This document shows positions 1 through 9,347 of a stretch of DNA of 24,651 nucleotides, piece after piece. The first letter of the stretch is position 1; each line of letters opens with the position of its first letter. The stretch comes from Acanthamoeba castellanii str. Neff (Eukaryota > Discosea > Longamoebia > Acanthamoebidae). The notes beneath the pieces are model-generated. The model did no database searches. It was not told where the DNA came from and saw only the letters and a list, made by a program, of their open reading frames with translations. A program made the position numbers and the translations under genes. The stretch lies in NCBI RefSeq assembly GCF_000313135.1, contig NW_004457518.1, forward strand, positions 351,425 to 376,075. Reading direction: 5' to 3'.

Positions 1-986
1 GTTGAGACACGGGTGACCATCGAACTCGTAGGTGCCATCACCGCTGAAACGAGGGGAGTCGCCAACGATCGACCGGCGGTGCCTCTGCCAGATCTGACAA
101 ATGCGCACCACGCCAATGATCACGAACTGTCAACAGTGCGTGCGTGCGTGCAGGCGTGCGGGCGTGGTGAGTGTCAGTTGTGGTGTGCACCCGAAAGAGG
201 TACTCGGCGCTTTCGGGGGTGTAGAAGAGGTCGTCGTCGTTGGACAGCACCGCTTCCGTCTTCACTCGGTCTACCACGGCGAACCTGGTGCGCCGCGCCA
301 GTAATGAGTCATAGCAGAAGAAGAAAATACCTAAAAAAAAATGGAACGTGTACGTGTCGTGGGGGGCGGCCTGTGTGTGTCGTGTGCGCGTGCGAGTGTA
401 GGTGTGGCCACACTTACCGGATGTTGAGTGAGTTGATGGAGTTGTTGACGAAGGAGATGGGCGTCTTGGTCACGCCCAAGCGGCTGCTCACGTGGCTCTC
501 GTTCAGGCCGTTCATCACCACGATGATCTCGGCAATCGCCGGCAGCCCGTCGTACTCGCGCAGCACCCGGTTCAGCATCTTCACCCTCTTGGCCATGGTG
601 AGGATCACCACCGTGAACTGCTCCCTCAGCTCGGCCTCGCTGAACATGTGGGAGGCCACGACCTGGTGGTCTGCGCTGGTGAGTGCCTGGCCCAAGCAGG
701 CCGCGCCGGAGGCCAAGGCCACTTCGTGCCTTCGTGTGCCACCATCAACGCACGTGTTGTTCTGTTTGGTGGTGACTGTCAGCAGGCAGGTGTTGCGCCA
801 CTCACCACGACCGGTGGTGGTCTGGCGCGAAGCTGTGGGTGAAGGCGAAGAAGAAGAAGAAGAAAAAGGGGAAGGAGAAGAAGAAAGTTGCAGTTGGCTG
901 TAGAGCGGGGAAAGGTAGATGAAGAGAGTAAGACTCAGAGCAACCAAAAAGAAGAGCAAGAAGTGTCGCCTCTCCCACATCTTCAT
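1..986 (-). CDS. GT64 exostosin-family glycosyltransferase, 5' part (runs off left edge)
   Basis: Likely Golgi glycosyltransferase of family GT64, the family of the C-terminal EXT/EXTL domain and plant GINT1/MOCA1. It begins at ATG 986 with a type II signal anchor (residues about 7-27, 'LLFFLVALSLTLFIYL') followed by a Ser/Pro/Thr stem. The catalytic start is 'FTVVILTMAKR' and 'IIVVMNGLNES', then 'NNSINSLNIRF', then 'TEAVLSNDDDLFY' with the DxD-type metal/nucleotide-sugar site, then 'IWQRHRRSIVGDSPRFSG'. Exons: 986-418, 284-191 and 93-1 (continuing left); the donors are GTAAGT and GTGCAC and phases agree. A further intron 805-671 (donor GTGAGT, acceptor CAG, 135 bases) is probable, since it preserves frame and removes a low-quality stretch of the stem. 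The donor substrate cannot be told: EXT-like GlcNAc/GalNAc transfer and glycosyl inositol phosphoceramide synthesis are both possible. The acidic C-terminal catalytic residues lie outside the window. Confidence 0.87.
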
Positions 987-1220
987 CTTCTCGAATCCTT
1001 CTTTTTTTCTAATGACACGAGGACAAGCTTATGAGGCCCCGAGAGCCAACCGTTAGTTGAACGAGGTACAAGCCGACCTGGACCTCGGAGCTAAAATGAT
1101 GCTACATTCTTGTCATTCCAAGTATGGGCCAATGGCAGCCAGGCTCCAACCTCCGTGTTCAAGAAATACCGGAACGTCGACGCAAAGAAGAGGAGAAAGA
1201 GGAAGTGGGCATTGGCAGGT

Positions 1221-1226
1221 TTTATT
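1221..1226 (-). terminator. AATAAA poly(A) signal, RapGAP gene
   Basis: AATAAA on the minus strand immediately downstream of the proposed TAA at 1233-1231. Together with the 235 bases to the next ATG (986), it marks the end of the RapGAP transcript. Confidence 0.55.
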
Positions 1227-1230
1227 TCGG

Positions 1231-3838
1231 TTATCCACCGGCCGTCTTAGAGATTGGGTAGGCGGGTGGACACGCGCGCACCGCACGCACCGCACGCATG
1301 GCACACGCACAACGCACACGACATGTGTGGTTCTGAAAGGGATGTGTATGGGTGGGTGTGCAGCGGGTGGGCATCCGCGTTCGTGGAGCCAGCGAATGGC
1401 GTTAATGTCCCAGAAGAAGTCCTGATTTTGGTCTTCTTCCGTGCGGGCCACATATCGTGCGTAGGGGCACGCCAGGAGGTCGAACATGGGCTGGGGGTGG
1501 TCTGCCTAGTTGGGGCTGGTTGCATTGCAATCTATATTGGACCAGTTTATGGCTTTGTTTGATACTTTCGTGTCACGCATCACACAGCCACCTTAAGCAG
1601 CTTGGCATCATATCGCCCAACGATCTCGCGGAGCAGCTCCCGTCTGGTGCGTCGAAGGACCGAGAGGAACTCAGGCGAGTGAAGGGAAGAGATCTCCGCA
1701 TTGATCACTGCCCACGGGAAGTGAAAAAGGGGGGTTGAGGTGTTGAGGTGAGGAGTGAGTGGCCTACCCTGGAAATGCATTGCGAGGCGACGTACGTTTG
1801 GTTAGCATCCACTGGCGGAACGTGTCATTGGCTTGAAATGTGGGTGGGAAGGGAAGGAATGGCTTGCTCGGCCGCACCCCGGATTTGTACACCAGACCCA
1901 CCCTAACACACACGCGGTGAACTGCGTCAGTCTGCGTCATGATCTATAGATCACGGTGTAGAGCTGGCGGATGCAATGCGTGTGTCTAGCTGGGGGGGGG
2001 ACGCGGGAAGTACTTGTAGGCGAGAGGAGATGAGCCCTGCACCGGTTCGACCACCACGAATGTGTGGTTGAAGTGCGACGATATGTTCGCCGCGCTGAAG
2101 CCATCATTGCCGTCCGTTCCTGACAGGTGGAAGAAACGCAGACTTGTTATGCTTTTTGGCCGTACATGACATACGAGCGTTACCCTCGGGTGTAAAGGGG
2201 GGAGGGGGCGGTACCATCTCTAAAGACAATGACGACGATGTCGTTTCCGATGTGTCGCTTTCGCTCCACCTGCTGCCGATCCTCCGGGGTGAAAGGGATG
2301 TAGGTGGCAACGTGGAACATAATCTCCAATCCCTGAAACTCGGTGTAGATGCTATGCCTGCCCGTCGCCGCACCCTCTGTGGAAAAGGAGACGTCGTCCC
2401 TCTTCGGGTTAGCCACAGTTCTCAGCAGATGGCGGCCACCGTGATCAAGGGAAAACGGATAAGGCGTGTGAACCTTTGGTTTGCAAACCACCGGCGAACT
2501 TGGTGTGGCTTTTGAGCTCCACCTTTTCACCGAGGAGGAGTAGGAAGTCGTCAAAGGCCTTGCTTCCGGTTTCTATGGCGCACGACGTGTGCCATCAACA
2601 TACACGCGTTCTAAAAAAAGAGTGGGCACGGAAGCGGACGGCCAAACAAAAGGCGCGAATTGCAGCAGAAAGCAAAACAACGCACCATTGCCGTAGATCT
2701 CGTCCTCGGTGGTCTGTCCAGGCCGGGCGTAGAGTACACCAATCTTAAACCGCTTGTTCCGCATCCTGTGATCGGCCAGCCAGAGCGTTCAATCGGAACG
2801 AAATGAAGTAGCGTTGGGCGATTGGTCAGAGGACGTTAGAGCCTACTGCGTCGGGCAAGCACGCGCCACAAAGTGGGGAGGGGGCAGACCGACCTGTCTT
2901 CGAAGTGTGCCAGATCGTTAGCGATGGCCTTGTCGGAGACTTGCACCAGAGGCACGTTCTCTCGCTTGAGGGCATCGTGAGAGCGGCGGATGTGGGAGAC
3001 CTTGGGCTTCTTCTTGCCGTTCTTCGACCCCTGCACCAGAAAGCGCTCGTCTCCCTGTACCATCCACGCGCTCAGCACACACACGCACCACCGCACACGC
3101 ACACGCACACACGGAGAGACGAAGCGGTCTGGGTACCCGAGCGGTTCGCAAAAGCGCTCTGTACACGAACTGCTTGCCCACTCGCTTGCTGGAAGTGGTC
3201 TCTACCGAGAGGATACCGGGCTCCTTGCTCTCCTCGAGCCCCACCAAGTAGTTCTCGTGCTCTGTTGTTGGTGCGAAAAAGTTAACGTTCGCTTTTTTTT
3301 TTTTTTTTTGGCTCGTCGCGTTCCTCTGTCGTCAAAGAGAGAAGCGATCTCGTCCATAAGCTCAGCTGACTTACCTTGGGCGTGGAGGAACTGCTTGTAG
3401 TAGGGGGCTGCACGCTCGATGTGACGATACTCCACATCCTGCAAGCCCGCTTCGCGGGACCCCAGCTCTCGGGGGTAGCCACATTCGCGCACCAAGCCCT
3501 CCTCTTCCACAGCGTTCTGTCGTCACACGTCCAACGAAGAAGGCCTTCTTTCAGCGAACCAAAGCACCACGCGCTACGGTAGGAGTGTCAAGTACCTTGG
3601 GCCATTGCAACTTGGCCAGCTTGTCTTGCTCGATCCACAGATCGTAGTCGTCGGCGCTCTCGAGCACGATCGGCGCTTGGACCGCCGTGCTGCTGCTCCG
3701 CTTTCTCTGAATCTCGCACCTGGGACATTGCCCCTTGCCGTACTCGCTCGGCGAGAGCTCCGCAAATTGCTGCAGGCACTCCAGACAGGTCTTGCTGTCA
3801 CTGCAAACCCAATGATGATCATCATTGTGAGCGTTCAT
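1231..3838 (-). CDS. Rap/Ran-GAP domain protein with N-terminal zinc-ribbon-like motif
   Basis: GTPase-activating protein for a Rap-like small GTPase. Exons with consistent phases: 3838-3596, 3516-3375, 3261-3137, 3054-2894, 2765-2686, 2572-2474, 2376-2215, 2119-2014, 1902-1796, 1707-1592, then 1505 to about 1323. The domain fits the RapGAP family throughout: '[12 protein letters not shown]', '[17 protein letters not shown]', '[15 protein letters not shown]', '[19 protein letters not shown]', '[19 protein letters not shown]', '[14 protein letters not shown]', 'LTKLINAE'. Asn 328 in HIGND is the expected catalytic asparagine thumb. The start is ATG 3838; the two codons upstream begin with GTG. 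Residues 18-41 form CxxC-x16-CxxC, which looks like a zinc ribbon. The last exon ('[18 protein letters not shown]', '[12 protein letters not shown]') has coding character but its end is uncertain. A 15-base terminal exon ending in TAA at 1231 would fit just before the poly(A) signal. The gene starts only 54 bases beyond the LIM gene stop. Confidence 0.92.
3293..3309. repeat. Poly-T run of 17 in RapGAP intron 2
   Basis: Seventeen T on the plus strand (A17 in the sense of the gene) inside the intron 3374-3262. It is a slippage-prone tract with no further function apparent. Confidence 0.8.
3810..3827. repeat. 18-base perfect palindrome over the RapGAP start codons
   Basis: CAATGATGATCATCATTG is identical on both strands and encodes codons 5-9 of the RapGAP protein (N-D-D-H-H). 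A second palindrome, TGATCGATCA, lies at 3851-3860 in the 54-base gap to the LIM gene. These may be chance products of Asp/His codons or a dimer site. Confidence 0.7.
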
Positions 3839-3892
3839 TTTCACGCGTTGTGATCGATCATGTGATGGCGAACCTTCGCTCGAGTGCCTTGT

Positions 3893-5437
3893 CTAAACTG
3901 GCGCGCCTGTTGCGCTGCGGGAGGATACGGCCGTCTTCAGGGCGCACCCGGATACGACCCTGGCGGTGTGTGGACGCGGGGAGGAAAGGGTGAAAACGGG
4001 CCGCGCACAAGGTGAAGGCGCGTGGGGCAGTACCGGTGCGCCGGGAGATCGCGGGGTCACGAGGCCAAGGTCGAACAGTGACGGGCGGGACGATGCCGGT
4101 TCATCGAACGATTTACGCGGCACCACCGGGGAAGAGGCCAACCGCTGTGGCGGCGATGTGACCCGGGACTGCGCGGCCGCCGGGGAAGCTGCGACCGCGG
4201 GCGGTGACCCGGCCTCGCTCTGCGCACGAAAGCGAGAAGCGACCGGCGATGACGACACCTGCTGCGAGCGGGGAGATTCGGGCTGGGACCGCGATAGGGG
4301 CGTGGCGGTGGATTTGAGCGGGCGAGGCGGGAGGGCGAGGTTGGACGAGGAGCGGGATGAGGGCGCGTGGGCGCTGGGCAACTGCTGCCGCGGCGAGCGA
4401 GGCCGTGAGCTCTCCGAAGTCGGCTTTGGCGTGGCATCGGCGTCGGGGCCAGTGCTGGCGGCGGGGATTTGCGGCTCGGGAGGACGGGGGAGGCATGAGG
4501 CGCCGAGCTGCGGCCACGAGATCGCCGGTGGACGACGAGGTGCCGCCATTGCCTTCGTGACGCGCCATCGGGGACGCGGCGAGAGCCTGTGGCGCGACCA
4601 CGGGCGATGAGGCCGGGGCTACGGAGGGAGGCGAGAAGGGAGGTTGTTGAGGATCGGGCGGCAGCGGCGCCGCTGGTCGCAATCCAGCACCAGCCACCCT
4701 GCCGGTCACAACATCAATGTCCTGCCCCGATGACCGGGAGTCAGTGCCTACAAACAAACAAAGAGGAGTAGGAGGAGCGGCGGCGGCATTGGAGAGCTTG
4801 TCGTGAGGAGACGTTGTTGGTTCTGTCTTCCTACCTGACGGCAGTAGGGCATGCCCTCGTGTGGGTAGAACTTGGCGCCCAGGGGGCACTTGCAGAGTGC
4901 GCACACAAAATGCTCGGGGTGGAACCTCCTCCCACAGGCCACCACCGCCTAAGAGAGCGATGCCCAACCCCCCCCCACAAACAACCCAAAGCGGCCACCA
5001 AAGTTAGTTCACTGGCAGAGCTCTGGGTCATTGTGACAAGGTACGTACCTCTTTTCCTGTTATGTAATCTCCACAAGCTGCGACACTTTTGCAGGTACAT
5101 GTTCCCATAGCATTGATCTGTTCCTCCCTCCCAATTAGCATGCTAAAGATCAATCTTCATCCCCCCCCCACCAATCCTTCGCTTTCGTTCTGAGATTTGT
5201 CGTTTTCTTCTCTCTTTTTCCAGCAGGTTTGAGGTATGCGGTACCGCATAGAGGGATCTGGTCGGTGGCGGGAGGGATGGGCTTAGATGCGAAGAAGCGG
5301 CCGTCGGGAAGGGGCGTCTTGCACGCTGCACAGGCAAAGCAGCGCAGGTGGTAGCCCCGCCCAAGCGCACGGAAAGCCGACCCGCCCAGCGGCTCGCGAC
5401 AATGGGTGCACGCCCAGCCTGCTCCTCCCCCTTGCAT
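3893..5437 (-). CDS. Two-LIM-domain protein with Ser/Pro-rich tail; frame broken in this sequence
   Basis: LIM protein, probably a cytoskeletal or signalling adaptor. Exons: 5437-5245, 5117-5049, 4948-4835, then about 4747-3893. LIM1 shows 'CTHC', 'HLRCFACAACK', 'IPLC' and, across the splice, C-D-Q-C. LIM2 shows 'CGDYITGKE', 'VVACGRRFHPEHFVCALCK', 'FYPHEGMPYC'. The ATG at 5437 lies ten codons before the first zinc cysteine. Three things do not close. LIM1 runs into LIM2 as K-C-R-S then C-G-D only if one T of the pair at 5075-5076 is dropped. Exon 4 entered in phase 0 meets a stop after about 13 codons, whereas a frame one base away is open and Pro/Ser-rich. That frame ('PPDPQQPPFSPPSVAP') gives way near 4550-4480 to another good frame ('SLFDLGLVTPRSPG') ending at TAG 3893. 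The causes could be sequencing errors, unrecognised splicing or gene decay. The LIM assignment is firm; the tail model is not. Confidence 0.8.
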
Positions 5438-5603
5438 CTAGATTATCCACCTCTCTCTCTCTCTCCCTCTTCGGTGTTGTGTGTTGCTCAATTCTCGTCT
5501 GGTGAGCTGCCGTCACCTTGAGCTGCGGGTACTCGTTGTCCCCAACAACTCGCCTATTTGTCCAGTTTGGAATTAAAAAATGTTGTCCACGTGGGCGGTG
5601 GCA

Positions 5604-7599
5604 CTAGTGGTCTGGTTTCTTGAGCTGCATGAGGAGCTGCAGCTTCTCCATCATGCCGTGCTTGCTCATGAGCTTGATGAGCTGCTGGAGATCTTCGTCG
5701 GCGGAGAGGGTTTCAGCTGTGGCGGTGCCCTGCGCCACGATCTCATCTTGTGGCGGCTGGTGATGCGGTGGCGCAACGTCAGTCTGGAGAGGCGACCGCG
5801 CCGGATGGCCGGGACTCGTCGCCGGTACAGCCACCGGCAACGCCATGGGGACATTGACCGGTGGGTACATCATCGGCGACCCTGGCCATTATAACTCAGA
5901 TGAGCTTGCGCAGTCCGGGGGGGGGGTCATGAGAGCATCGGTGCGGGGGGGACATACCTGTCGCAGAGGTCGGGTGGAGAAGAGGGTGCCCTTGGTGAAC
6001 AGCTGCTGCGGGCGGAGAAGTCGGGCTGGGAGCTGTGGTTTCTTCTCTTCGCGGTGAGCCTCTTATACCGGCCCACGTAGCTTGTACGAAATGTGGTTCA
6101 AGTGGTGGCGACGTACCGGTGTGCATGGGCGGCGAGTGGGGCGCAAGCGCATCAGCTTCCGTGTTGGCCTGTAACAACAGCCGCAACTTGTCCATGTCCA
6201 CATTGATCCCGTACGACTGGAGTGACTCCAGACTGGTGCGGACCACGTCCTTCGACTCGGGTGCGTCCAGGTCTCGCCACATGACCCCGGATAGTCGCTT
6301 TGATGCGCGCAATGGTCAGCTCTGAGATCAAAACAACAACCAACTCCAGGCGGCGGGCGATTCGGTGGTACCTTGACGCCGCCACCTTTGCGCGTGGTCT
6401 TGTGGAGGCTTTCGTTGCCGTAGAGCGGCTCCACCTTGTAGCCCAGGTAGTTCAAGCCGCAGAAGAGGTACTTGAACGCCGAACTGTGTGAGATGCGCTC
6501 GTTGGCGGGGAGTTGGGAGTTGACGAGGGCGTCGAACACCACCCACAGCTGCTCCTTGTTGATGCCCAACATCTTTTGCTGTCCTGCCAGCATGCCCGCC
6601 TGCGCTTCCGGCGTCAGCTGCGTCGCCAGCCGTATCGTCTGCTCGCCACAACGCCACACCACGGCGCTACAAGCAGTCAGCAACACACACACAGAGAAGG
6701 GGGGGGGCGCTGGTGCAACAACAACGAACCTCGGTAACGAGAATGCGAGACTTAGTGCGGCGAGCGAGGCGTGTGGTGGGGGCGTGGCTGCCGCCAGACT
6801 TTCGCCTTCGGTGGTAGTGATGGCGCTTGTGGGCCAAGGGGAGTTCGCTGAGCATGGTGTCCTTGTAGGTGCGGTAGTCGGCCGACGCGAAGAGCGGATT
6901 GTGGCCCTCCTGCCCCTCCAGATGCTCGAGCTGGTGGTAGATCTCTATTCGCCGCGTCTCCATGGCCACGTACTCGCTCCACAGCTTGCTCACCTCCTCC
7001 TCTTCGTCCAGGTCGGGCGGGCTTTGAAAGAGGCAGCCCGTTGGCGGCGGTGGTACTCCTCCGTGGGGATGATGATGAGGATGATGATGATGATAATGGC
7101 GAGGAGGATCTCGCCGCGAATGAGCGTTGGCGCCGTGATGGCCATGGAGATGGCCGTGGTGATGAAGATGGTGGGGCAAGTCGCCTTCCTCGGTCATTCC
7201 ACTAAATCGTTGTCTTTTCAACTGCTCCACATCTTCTCCGGAGGAATCATGATCTGAATGGATGGCGGGGGGCTGATGGTGCGGCGATCCGGGCGCAACT
7301 GCCGACGACGGCTGCGGCGGGACGTCTCCACCACCACCAGAGAAGAGCGCAAAGTGAGGTCGCTTTGAACCCACATGGGCGATGCTGTCCGCGTAGGCTA
7401 GTGGGGGAGGCGGCGGCACTGCGGCCGCCAAGGATGATGGAGAGGGGGAGGATGAAGGTGGTGGCGCATTTGAGATGGCAGTGGCCGTTGTGGTGAGTGC
7501 GGCAGCTGGTGGTGGTGGTGGTGGTCCACCACGGCTGGGCGATGGCGGATGAGCCGTCGTCATTGGCGTGTCTGTAGTGGGAACCAAGGCGTGGTCCAT
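5604..7599 (-). CDS. Unrecognised His/Pro-rich protein
   Basis: No family recognised. Exons: 7599-6730, 6638-6372, 6319-6117, 6041-5958 and 5881-5604 (stop TAG), about 566 residues. ATG 7599 is the first ATG in the frame. Residues 1-120 are Pro/Ala/Ser-rich and disordered. Residues 143-179 contain 19 histidines in 37 positions. Residues 196-230 form a charged helix ('EEEEVSKLWSEYVAMETRRI'). Residues 257-285 are basic. The second exon looks globular ('QLWVVFDALVNSQLPANERI', 'FKYLFCGLNYLGYKVEPL'), and the C-terminus ends in a Leu/Met-rich helix ('LQQLIKLMSKHGMMEKLQLL'). Exon 3 reads 'LTIARIKATIR' then 'VMWRDLDAPESKDVV' only if one base of the C-run 6285-6288 is removed; the corrected length then gives the phase required by the next junction. 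An acceptor near 6304 would avoid the shift but lacks a pyrimidine tract. Nuclear location is a guess from the basic clusters. Confidence 0.72.
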
Positions 7600-7755
7600 G
7601 GGTGGTAAACGGATAAACTGCCCAGCTGCCCGATCGATGAGTGGCCAGCAAGCCAAGACTGCTTGCCAAGACCGGACCGGAAAATGAAAATGAAAAATAG
7701 AGAGAAATCGTCAGTCGGGGATCCCTCGGGGCTCGTTGGGTGAAGAAGGCTTAGG

Positions 7756-8939
7756 CTAGGCGAGCCGCCACACCTCGACGGCTCGACAATCAAAGAACTC
7801 GGAGCCGGAAAGGGTTGGATTGAAGAAGGTTTCGCACGGGCTCGATGCACCCTGCGTCACGTCCCCCTCCAACCCAACGCGCAGACCGAATCCGCCGCCA
7901 CTGGCACACGTCGTAACATGTGATGCATGTGTGGCGTGTGGGTGTACACATATGAAACACAACATGTGTGAGATGGCCAGTAAATGCAGCAAAAGTGGCG
8001 CGTGACATCGGGCTGCGCAGAGCCAAGATGGTACTCACACGTACCCACATCCGATGCATATCGATTCCGAAGAGGTGGCCACGTAGTAGCCATTGACCCC
8101 GCTCCACCGGAAGGCTTCACATTCAGGCCGAAGCGTGAACAGGAAAGCCTACACAATGAGGACGAAGAACCGAGACGACGTTCCACACAGAAGAAAGGGA
8201 TCTTGGGGTCAACAGAACACTCTCTTGAAAATAGAAAAACGGAGGGGGTCGCCTATGATCAGGTGTGCGTACCTCGCCTGTTCCGGTAAAGGAAGACAGC
8301 TTCTTTTGGCTCTTTAGCGGGGTTGTAAGGAAGCAGCCAAACAAGTGCCGATGGGCGTCCTCGATCAGAATGATGAGCGGGCTGCGGTCGCCTACGCACG
8401 AATACAACGTCGCCAAGCTATTACCGTGTACCGAGTTCTGATACACCAGCTCCAGCTCTCTGATGATTCCAAACGCATTCCACACAACACGTTAGGTGGC
8501 TAGCCACACACACACGCACACGGAATGGTGAAGAACGCAGAAGTAGGTGGTACCCCAATTGGTGTCGCTCCTCGAGCAACTCGAGCAGCGCTTCCTTTGC
8601 GTCGGTCCCGGCCAGCAGCGTGTTCGTGGGGTCGGTCTTCAACGTGCCAAGCACGCCGTCGTGCGGTCTGTTCACGTCCAACCCGGTAGCTGCTGCTGGG
8701 CCGCGAGCGCGGGCCGCACGTGCCACCGGAATGGCCATTGGAATCTTATAGGAGTGAGAGGTACTGCCGGAGTAGTCAGAAGAGGAGGAGGAGGAAGAAG
8801 AATCTGACGATCGCTCGAGTTGCCGGGCCAGCTTTTCATCTTCCTTGTACTGCTGTTCGTCCAAGCACTGGATGACGTGCGATTCTATCGCATCTTCTGC
8901 AAACTTACGCGAGCAAACTGGACATTCGACTTGTGCCAT
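7756..8939 (-). CDS. Zinc finger (UBZ-like) + TLDc domain protein
   Basis: A 273-residue protein in four exons: 8939-8554, 8459-8273, 8148-8045, 7900-7756. Donors are GTACCA, GTACGC and GTACGT, and all phases agree. Residues 6-25 carry Cys-x2-Cys-x11-His-x3-Cys ('CPVCSRKF', 'AIESHVIQC'), resembling Rad18-type ubiquitin-binding fingers. A charged linker and a Ser run follow (about residues 46-56). From residue about 128 a TLDc domain runs to the end: 'LVYQNSVHGNSLATLYS', 'LIILIEDAHRHLFGCFL', 'FTGTGE', 'AFLFTLRPE', 'FRWSGVNGYYVATSSESICI', 'FGLRVGLEGD', 'PCETFFNPTLS', 'CRAVEVWRL'. TLDc proteins are known in oxidative-stress protection and as V-ATPase regulators (OXR1, NCOA7, TBC1D24). The specific role here is not shown by the sequence. 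The domain is complete, ending two residues after the usual 'EVW'. The neighbour to the right is transcribed divergently. Confidence 0.94.
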
Positions 8940-9347
8940 CTGCTGTGTTGCTCGTGTGAGCGTGAAGCTGTTCGCGTTTTCGTTTTCTTTTTCGCATCAG
9001 TTCCGATGCGAACGCCTATTTAGTACTTTCTTTCGATGTTTCTCGCTTTGCTTTTCTCGTGGCGGGAAAAATCCGGTCCACAATTCCTGGAAGAGCGGTT
9101 AAGGTGGCGGGCTTCGAAGAAAGACGGTCCAACGACCTAATCGTGTACCCGAATCCAACGCGCGCGGTGGCCAAGAAGGAACTTCGAGGAAGTAAGCGCA
9201 TCGCGCAAGGCTATGATCCCTCTCCCCTTTCTTTGGAAGGTACCGGGCCGTATCCTCCTGTCTTGTTTTCCCGATGCGTCGATTTTCGAAGAATTTAGAG
9301 TACTACCATCAAATTCCAGTTAATCGCTCTGAATCTTGGATCATGTG
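8940..9347. promoter_or_regulatory. Divergent intergenic region between the TLDc gene and the Ser-rich protein gene
   Basis: About 400 bases between two divergent start codons, so it must hold both promoters. It contains a T-rich pyrimidine stretch (about 8973-8994), a perfect 8-base inverted repeat (separate entry), and an open stretch without an ATG at 9059-9193 that looks partly coding (see findings). No clear TATA box was found for either direction. Confidence 0.5.
8991..9012. repeat. Perfect inverted repeat TTCGCATC / GATGCGAA
   Basis: Arms at 8991-8998 and 9005-9012 are exactly complementary around a six-base spacer (AGTTCC). The site lies 52 bases upstream of the TLDc start codon in the shared divergent promoter. 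It could be a dimeric factor site or a 5'-UTR hairpin; the role is inferred from position only. Confidence 0.6.

Noticed and set aside
1261..1345. CA/GC-rich repeats considered as a CRISPR-like or minisatellite array
   Set aside because: They are irregular ACGC/CACG units without spacers, most likely inside the last RapGAP intron.
1940..1953. 14-base palindrome TGATCTATAGATCA
   Set aside because: It lies in the middle of a RapGAP intron with no second copy nearby; probably chance.
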